Both the position numbers and the translations under genes were made by a program. From Treponema sp. (lineage in GTDB: Bacteria; Spirochaetota; Spirochaetia; Treponematales; Treponemataceae): a DNA stretch of 38,012 bases. Each line of letters starts with the position of its first letter. Positions within the stretch are counted from its first letter, which is position 1. Where the stretch lies: NCBI GenBank assembly GCA_016296205.1, contig JAEDJS010000010.1:1-38012 (forward strand). Reading direction: 5' to 3'. The notes below the pieces were generated by a model. The model worked only from the letters and a program-made list of their open reading frames with translations. It was not told the origin of the DNA and did no database searches. Of this stretch, positions 33,170 through 38,012 are shown piece after piece.

Positions 33170-34257
33170 TAAAGAGACTCCAATTCTTCTCTAAAAGCAT
33201 TATCGGCATCTTGTGGCGCAATTGTTCGTACTATTTTTCCTTTTTTAAAAATTACTACTTTACTGCCGCTTCCTGCAATACCAAGGTCGGCATGTTTTCC
33301 TTCTCCAGGCCCATTAACAATACAACCCATTACTGCAATAGTTACATCTTTTTTCATAGAAAGCAATTTTTTTTGCCACCGGTCAACAAAGCTGTGAACA
33401 TCAAATCCAAGTCTGCCGCATCTTGGGCATGAAACAATTGTAACTCCCCCCTTCCGTTTTCCACATTCATGGAGGATTTCCCGGCCGGCAATTACCTCAT
33501 TTTCTGGAGAAGAACTTAAACTTACACGAATTGTGTCTCCAATATTATTATTTAGAAGTTCAGAAAAGGCCATTGTACTTTTAACAACTCCACCAATCAA
33601 CGGACCTGCTTCTGTAACACCCAAATGCAAAGGATTATTATATTTTTCTGCATAATATTTATTACATTCAATAGTTTCTTGTACAGAAGAACTTTTCATG
33701 CTTACAACATACTGATCAAAATTCAATTGTTCAAAAATCTGAGCTTCCCGGGCAGCTGTTTCACTAAGAGCCTGACTTCTGCTGATTTTACCTTCCAGAA
33801 CAAGTTTTAAAAGATCCTGAGGCAAACTACCTGTGTTAATTCCAATACGAATTGCAACTCCATTGTCCCGGCAGGCTTCCACAACTTTTTGGGTATTTTC
33901 AAATGAGCCTATATTTCCCGGATTAATTCTGATAGCGGCAACATTCCCCTTAAGGCATTCAAGGGCCAAAGTATAATCAAAATGAATATCAGCAACCAAA
34001 GGCATACTGGTTCTTTCTGCAAGCACACAGAGACTTTTTGCGCTTTCTACATCAGGAACAGCAAATCTGATAATATCACATCCTAAAATTTGCAAATCAT
34101 TAATCTGCTTTAATGTTGATTCTATCTGTTCATTATTTTTATAAAGATGAACAATCGACTCCTTCCACATTGTCTGCAATGTTACAGGATTATTGCCCCC
34201 CATTACAATTTTTTTAGTAATTCCCTTATGTCCTAAAGTTACTTCTTTTGTAATCAT
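33169..34257 (-). CDS. ispG: 4-hydroxy-3-methylbut-2-enyl-diphosphate synthase IspG
   Basis: IspG converts methylerythritol cyclodiphosphate to HMBPP using a [4Fe-4S] cluster, the penultimate step of the MEP isoprenoid pathway. The product has 362 residues in a TIM-barrel plus iron-sulfur domain. The cluster ligands are visible: Cys277 and Cys280 (SCPRC), Cys312 (GCIVNGPGEG) and Glu319. The N-terminal GGNNPVTLQTM and INPGNIG blocks are typical. It is the first gene of a two-gene unit with the TPR-like protein. The pathway product feeds undecaprenyl phosphate, the carrier used by the sugar transferase in this window, though the genes are not co-transcribed. Confidence 0.97.
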   Translation of the reverse strand: MITKEVTLGHKGITKKIVMGGNNPVTLQTMWKESIVHLYKNNEQIESTLKQINDLQILGCDIIRFAVPDVESAKSLCVLAERTSMPLVADIHFDYTLALECLKGNVAAIRINPGNIGSFENTQKVVEACRDNGVAIRIGINTGSLPQDLLKLVLEGKISRSQALSETAAREAQIFEQLNFDQYVVSMKSSSVQETIECNKYYAEKYNNPLHLGVTEAGPLIGGVVKSTMAFSELLNNNIGDTIRVSLSSSPENEVIAGREILHECGKRKGGVTIVSCPRCGRLGFDVHSFVDRWQKKLLSMKKDVTIAVMGCIVNGPGEGKHADLGIAGSGSKVVIFKKGKIVRTIAPQDADNAFREELESL

Positions 34258-34288
34258 GTTGAATTTCCATCAAGTTGAATTTATAAAA

Positions 34289-34316
34289 ATTATACCACAG
34301 AATAATATTTTGTTAA
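34289..34316 (-). promoter_or_regulatory. Promoter of ispG with extended -10
   Basis: On the minus strand TTAACA (34316 to 34311) and TATAAT (34294 to 34289) are 16 bases apart. The -10 is extended by an upstream TG (TGGTATAAT). The leader to ATG 34257 is about 25 bases, with GATGGA as ribosome-binding site. Confidence 0.6.
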
Positions 34317-34334
34317 AGTTAGAATTTTTGTATA

Positions 34335-34372
34335 CTAAAAAAAAACCTGATCGCCTTATGACAACCAGGTTT
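34335..34372 (-). terminator. Rho-independent terminator of the V-ATPase operon
   Basis: On the minus strand AAACCTG (34372 to 34366) pairs with CAGGTTT (34349 to 34343), a 7-bp stem with a 16-base loop, followed by nine T's (complement of the A's at 34337-34345). It lies 18 bases beyond the ntpK stop and ends the ATPase operon before the ispG promoter. Confidence 0.9.
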
Positions 34373-34390
34373 AATAAAAAATAAATTTAA

Positions 34391-34891
34391 TTAGTTAGCA
34401 ACTGAAGCTGCAACTTCTTCTACAACTTCTACAACTTCTGCTACTTCTTCTACAACTGGTCCTGGACAGAAACCAAAGCTGAATGCCATTGCAAACAAAG
34501 CAACAGTTTCACAAAGACCAACTACCATAAGGTACTGAGCAAAACCTTTTCCTGTTTCGCCGAGAGCATCACTACCTGCAGCACCTGCTTTACCCTGAGC
34601 AATAGCAGAGAAACACATAGCAAGACCACTGGCAATACCAAGACCAAGAAGCTGTCCTGGATTAGCAATGCTTCCAACCATTCTTGAAGTAAGAAGGAAT
34701 CCGTAAAGGGTCTGAGTAAGAGGAGCACCAGCAAAAACTGTAAGGATGAATGGAGCTGCTTTATTATTCAAGTAACAGCGTTTCCATGCACCGATTGCAC
34801 CCTGACCTGCAATACCAATACCGATAGCTGAACCGATGGCAGCAATACCCATACACAATGTTGCACCTAACAAACCAAAATCAAATGTCAT
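34391..34891 (-). CDS. ntpK: V-type ATPase subunit K (proteolipid c-ring)
   Basis: The K subunit forms the membrane rotor ring that carries ions. The protein has 166 residues in two tandem hairpins of the c-type (four membrane helices, about 7-29, 48-70, 80-102 and 117-141). In the second hairpin the ion carboxylate is Glu128 (VVGLCETVALF). The aligned site in the first is Gln60 (GAPLTQTLYGF), so there is one carboxylate per subunit. Thr59, Gln60, Gln99 and Glu128 align with the sodium ligands Thr64, Gln65, Gln110 and Glu139 of Enterococcus hirae NtpK, suggesting a Na+-coupled pump. The C-terminal tail (from about 147) is a Val/Glu-rich low-complexity extension not usual in the family. It is the last gene of the operon; AAGGAG lies eight bases upstream. 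Confidence 0.95.
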   Translation of the reverse strand: MTFDFGLLGATLCMGIAAIGSAIGIGIAGQGAIGAWKRCYLNNKAAPFILTVFAGAPLTQTLYGFLLTSRMVGSIANPGQLLGLGIASGLAMCFSAIAQGKAGAAGSDALGETGKGFAQYLMVVGLCETVALFAMAFSFGFCPGPVVEEVAEVVEVVEEVAASVAN

Positions 34892-34903
34892 TTTATTTCT
34901 CCT

Positions 34904-34925
34904 TAATTAGTTATGACTAATTATA
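34904..34925 (-). promoter_or_regulatory. Hairpin and possible internal promoter upstream of ntpK
   Basis: TAATTAGT (34904-34911) and ACTAATTA (34916-34923) form a perfect 8-bp inverted repeat with a 4-base loop that ends next to the ntpK ribosome-binding site. On the minus strand, TATAAT (34925 to 34920) with TTGTCG (34949 to 34944) at 18 bases could also be a weak promoter. Either would help make extra K subunit, needed in many copies per complex. Confidence 0.45.
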
Positions 34926-34950
34926 TTAATTAATTTTTTTTTGCGACAAA

Positions 34951-36888
34951 TTATGCCGACTGTTCATCATTGTCTGATTCTTTGTTACTGAATGGTTCAT
35001 ACTTAATTCCACTCCAGGTCATGCCTAAATGGCTTGAAAATTCCAGAGTGTTAAGACGAACACCGTGAACAATAACAGACAATAAGTTCAAAATCATGTT
35101 CAAACCGTGGCCAAAAACAAGAAGTACAACAAGAAGAACAAACATAATTGCATGAACTACAATTGGTGCCGCAGAATCACCTAAAATACCTGCAGCCATA
35201 TTATTAACAGTATTAGAAATTGCAGCACCAGCAAGACCTACAGCCCAAAGACGGATGTAAGAAATGATATCACTGAATACGTTTACAACCCCAAGCAATA
35301 CAGTAATAATATTTTTACAGCTTTCCAGAATGCTTTTTACTACTGAACCTTCATAGTTAGAAAAAATAAAGCTTAAAACAAATCCTACAGCAATCAGTGC
35401 TACACAAACGTAACCGATTGGAATGCCATAAACAATTTTGTTAAGAGCAAATACTTTTGAAGAAACTACAAGCATCAGAACAACGTAGAACATTCCCCAA
35501 AGCTGCATTAAGCTTCCAAGTTCTCCCAGTAATTTTAAACTTCTTCGGTTAGTAATAATTCCCTTAATATGAGCAATACTAAGTTGAATAAGAGCCAGAC
35601 TAAAACACAGAATCTGAAGGTTCTGGTCTGTAGTTAATTGATTTGAACCTTTAGGGAATGCACTTGAAATTGGCTTAACAGACAGATTAACAAGCCATGA
35701 AGGCAATTTATCTGCAGGAAGTCCAAACCATGTACAAGATACAAGACCCCACACAACAGTAGAAAGTCCCAGTAACAGTGCCAGTGGTAAAAGCGGCGGA
35801 TTTTTCTTTCTGAAAATCAGGTTTTTAATCATCATTAATGCAACAAGTGCTGTTACAAGAAGACCATATCCACCATCACCAAAAATCATGCCAAAGTATA
35901 TGCAGAAGAACAGAAGGAACCACCCGCTGATGTCATATTCCTTATAGCCTGGAACTGTTCCTAAGAAATCTGTAAGGGGATAAATTAAACTTACAAATTT
36001 ATTGTTTTTAAGCTTTGTAGGAACTGTTTCATCATCGTCTTCCGGATCAGAGACAGCATAAGCCCAGCTGTTTTCTTTACATGCATTTGTAAAATTATCA
36101 ACAGAATCAACTGGAACATAACCTGTAATCCATGCAAGTTTGTCATCGCATTCCATACCAGAGTTAACTGTTTCAAAAGAAATGTCTGAAGCAAGTTTTT
36201 TCTGACATAATTCAATGGACTTCTTGAATTTTACATTTGCGGCAACTTCTGCGTCAATCTTAGTAATTTCCTGTTTACTGTCTTCAATTCTCTGAACAAT
36301 CTGATCTGTTGAATAATCAGGCAGTGGAACTTCATAAGCTTCGGCAGGCATATAAGAAGGACGATTTGTTAATTCTTCTGTAGAAATCAAAAGAAAGCGC
36401 ACAATTCCATGGCTGCAGTTTACCACAACTGTTCTGGCACTTTCCGGCAATTCCGGGTACTTTTTTTCCGGCATTTCATACATGTAGAGAAAAACACCAG
36501 TTTTAGCAATTTCTGCAAAGTCTTCTGGATTAACCGATCCCCACTGAGTAAAACGGTCAAGTTCCTGAGCATCCTGGCCAATCTGATCAAAAAGTGATTT
36601 TTTGCGTTCAATCAAATTGATTACCTGGGAACTTTTTTCTATAGCTTCTTCCATTGAAACATCAACTTGTTTAATGGATTTTGCTTCTTTTTTAGAAAGC
36701 TTAACATCATTTAAAATTCCCAATGCTCTTTCTGTTTTTGTAAAAGAATCCCTAAAACCTGCCAGAACTTCTCCCTGTCCTTCTACTGTTTCAAGATGAA
36801 CAAGACCAAGTTTGCGAAGTATTTTAAGAGACTGTTTTTTAGTTTCATCCAATACAACAAGGGAAACTTTTTTCATTTTAACAATCAT
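34951..36888 (-). CDS. ntpI: V-type ATPase subunit I (a-subunit homologue)
   Basis: Subunit I forms the stator half-channels and connects V1 to the membrane. The product is 645 residues. The N-terminal half (about 1-320) is cytoplasmic and helical, and the C-terminal half has seven or so membrane helices. The family core FGMIFGDGGYGLLV lies near residue 340, and RLWAVGLAGAAISN near 555 carries the Arg expected to face the K-ring carboxylate. Its ATG overlaps the D-subunit stop by four bases (36885-36888). It is an ordinary member of the family with normal length. Confidence 0.96.
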   Translation of the reverse strand: MIVKMKKVSLVVLDETKKQSLKILRKLGLVHLETVEGQGEVLAGFRDSFTKTERALGILNDVKLSKKEAKSIKQVDVSMEEAIEKSSQVINLIERKKSLFDQIGQDAQELDRFTQWGSVNPEDFAEIAKTGVFLYMYEMPEKKYPELPESARTVVVNCSHGIVRFLLISTEELTNRPSYMPAEAYEVPLPDYSTDQIVQRIEDSKQEITKIDAEVAANVKFKKSIELCQKKLASDISFETVNSGMECDDKLAWITGYVPVDSVDNFTNACKENSWAYAVSDPEDDDETVPTKLKNNKFVSLIYPLTDFLGTVPGYKEYDISGWFLLFFCIYFGMIFGDGGYGLLVTALVALMMIKNLIFRKKNPPLLPLALLLGLSTVVWGLVSCTWFGLPADKLPSWLVNLSVKPISSAFPKGSNQLTTDQNLQILCFSLALIQLSIAHIKGIITNRRSLKLLGELGSLMQLWGMFYVVLMLVVSSKVFALNKIVYGIPIGYVCVALIAVGFVLSFIFSNYEGSVVKSILESCKNIITVLLGVVNVFSDIISYIRLWAVGLAGAAISNTVNNMAAGILGDSAAPIVVHAIMFVLLVVLLVFGHGLNMILNLLSVIVHGVRLNTLEFSSHLGMTWSGIKYEPFSNKESDNDEQSA

Positions 36889-37562
36889 TTTTTAGCCCCC
36901 TTTGCTGATTTTGCTGAAGTTGATTTCCGTGAAGTCTTTGATGGAACTTCTGCAACAGGTTCTTCAACTTTAACCTGAAGTTTTTTCTTGGAAATCTTTG
37001 AACGTACAACCCCTGCAACCTGCTGGTCACCAAGGAATACGTTAATTTTCTTAATATTTCGTTTAGCTTCCGGAATTTTAACCTTTTCAAAAAGATTTAC
37101 TCTTTGAGTTGTAGTTCTAAGTTCCATTGCCAGAAGACGAACCTGCTCATCAAGAACTTCTGCTTTTAAATCAAGTTCCAGAGCTTTTTCCATTCTGTCT
37201 GCGGCCATATCAATCCAAAGCGGAGTGGAATAAAGGTCATAATCACCTCTGCCGAATTCTGCCCCTTCATATACAGGGATTGTAACACCGGCAATATTTC
37301 CCCAGCCTTTTTTGATATTCTTAACAGTAACCATGCCCGGTTTGAACGCTTCTTTTTCGCCGAATACACTGATCCAATCCTGGAATTCTGCTTCCAGTTT
37401 TTTTCGTTGCTCCCGGACTTCTCTGGCCTGTTCATCAATTGTGCGGATTTCTGACTGCAGCTGCTGTTTCTTAAGAGTCAAGGTAGGAAGATAGCGCATG
37501 TACATTTTAAGCGCATCTTTCTGAGTCTTAAGCTCATTTTTTGTCAGCTTGATATTTGCCAT
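36885..37562 (-). CDS. ntpD: V-type ATPase subunit D (central rotor stalk)
   Basis: Subunit D is the central shaft that couples ATP hydrolysis in the A3B3 head to rotation of the K-ring. This 225-residue protein is almost wholly helical, with the family N-terminus ANIKLTKNELKTQKDALKMY, a loop region near the middle, and the coiled-coil return helix RRVNLFEKVKIPEAKRNIKKI in slightly altered form. The C-terminal 30 residues are Lys/Ser/Ala-rich, a modest extension. I chose ATG 37562; a TTG three bases earlier would add one residue, and GGGG lies seven bases before the ATG. It is placed 13 bases after the B subunit. Confidence 0.95.
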   Translation of the reverse strand: MANIKLTKNELKTQKDALKMYMRYLPTLTLKKQQLQSEIRTIDEQAREVREQRKKLEAEFQDWISVFGEKEAFKPGMVTVKNIKKGWGNIAGVTIPVYEGAEFGRGDYDLYSTPLWIDMAADRMEKALELDLKAEVLDEQVRLLAMELRTTTQRVNLFEKVKIPEAKRNIKKINVFLGDQQVAGVVRSKISKKKLQVKVEEPVAEVPSKTSRKSTSAKSAKGAKK

Positions 37563-37578
37563 CAACTACCCCACAAAA

Positions 37579-38012
37579 TTAATTTTTTGGCCAGAACTGT
37601 TCAATAAGTTCAGTTTTGATACCAGTTTCTGATTTATCAAAACATTTTGCAAGAATTTTCCAGCCGTTGTCCAAAGCACTTTCCAATGGAATGTTAACAC
37701 TAAGATCCATCATCTGTTTTTCGAACAGTAAACCATATTTAAGAAGCTTTTCGTCCCATTCACTCATCATAAAGCCCATTGATTTCTTTTCAAGAGTGTC
37801 TTTATAAGATGAATACAAACGAATCATAGCATCCATAAGAGCACGGTGGTCTTTTCTTGTTTTACCGTTAACGTTCTGTTTAAGACGGCTGAGAGAACCA
37901 AACGGTTCAATACGTCCACCTTTAAGATAGAACTGACCTTCTGTAATATATCCAGTATTATCTGGAACAGGATGAGTAACGTCATCACCAGGCATTGTTG
38001 TAACAGCAAGAA
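37579..38012 (-). CDS. ntpB: V-type ATPase subunit B, C-terminal part (gene runs off the window)
   Basis: The frame is open to the window end, so the gene is cut by the edge, not truncated biologically. About 144 C-terminal residues are seen. The block LAVTTMPGDDVTHPVPDNTGYITEGQ is the diagnostic region of the non-catalytic B subunit, followed by GSLSRLKQ and the helical C-terminal domain. B subunits form the head hexamer with the catalytic A subunit. Order B-D-I-K is typical of spirochete V-ATPase operons; A and the stator genes should lie upstream beyond 38012. Confidence 0.96.
   Translation of the reverse strand, partial: LAVTTMPGDDVTHPVPDNTGYITEGQFYLKGGRIEPFGSLSRLKQNVNGKTRKDHRALMDAMIRLYSSYKDTLEKKSMGFMMSEWDEKLLKYGLLFEKQMMDLSVNIPLESALDNGWKILAKCFDKSETGIKTELIEQFWPKN

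Overview
This is a low-GC window (by eye roughly one third G+C), densely coded, from what looks like a host-associated Treponema or a close relative (Spirochaetota). The evidence is a V-type rather than F-type ATPase operon ordered B-D-I-K, frequent TTG/GTG starts, secreted proteins with signal peptides ending in SAQ or FAQ, GldA/GldG-type ABC genes and several outer-membrane barrel candidates. The genus is inferred; no 16S gene or other decisive marker is present. I see no insertion sequence, prophage, CRISPR array or origin.

Layout. (1) 1-937: a bacteriohemerythrin gene and an unusually structured AT-rich intergenic region with nested inverted repeats and short TACC...GTTAGT repeats. (2) 938-4729: mfd on the minus strand, with two in-frame linker insertions, one carrying copies of the same palindromic repeat. 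(3) 4775-6562: a plus-strand three-gene unit (secreted protein, degenerate receiver, zinc-ribbon membrane protein), then tRNA-Leu(CAG) with its own promoter and terminator. (4) 14318 down to 6740: an eight-gene minus-strand operon (PilZ protein, secreted HEAT-like protein, ComEC, RsmA, YggS, a membrane protein, RluD-like and RluA-like pseudouridine synthases). (5) 14361-15032: a divergent CPBP protease-like gene whose 3' end overlaps region 6. (6) 19643 down to 15001: ribonuclease Z followed by an ABC system (ATPase, a permease-GldG fusion and a DUF4340-like protein).

(7) 19724-32016: a surface polysaccharide and outer-membrane block. It holds dTDP-L-rhamnose genes rfbA-C-D-B, a Wzi-like barrel, two minus-strand barrels, a polyprenyl-phosphate sugar phosphotransferase and a POTRA plus barrel protein. 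The divergent promoter region between one barrel gene and the sugar transferase holds five tandem 15-bp repeats, the most interesting regulatory structure here. (8) 34257 down to 32018: ispG and a TPR-like secreted protein. (9) 38012 down to 34391: the 3' part of the V-ATPase operon, with a K subunit that keeps the residues of a sodium-binding site.

How it fits together: rhamnose supply, a lipid-linked sugar initiator and Wzi-like barrels suggest that this spirochete builds a surface glycan, with possible repeat-mediated variation of its initiation enzyme. Several genes (rfbA, the CPBP gene, rnz and perhaps the sugar transferase) have promoter-like hexamers so close to the start codon that leaderless mRNAs are predicted. 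All functional calls come from motif recognition by eye, without database searches.
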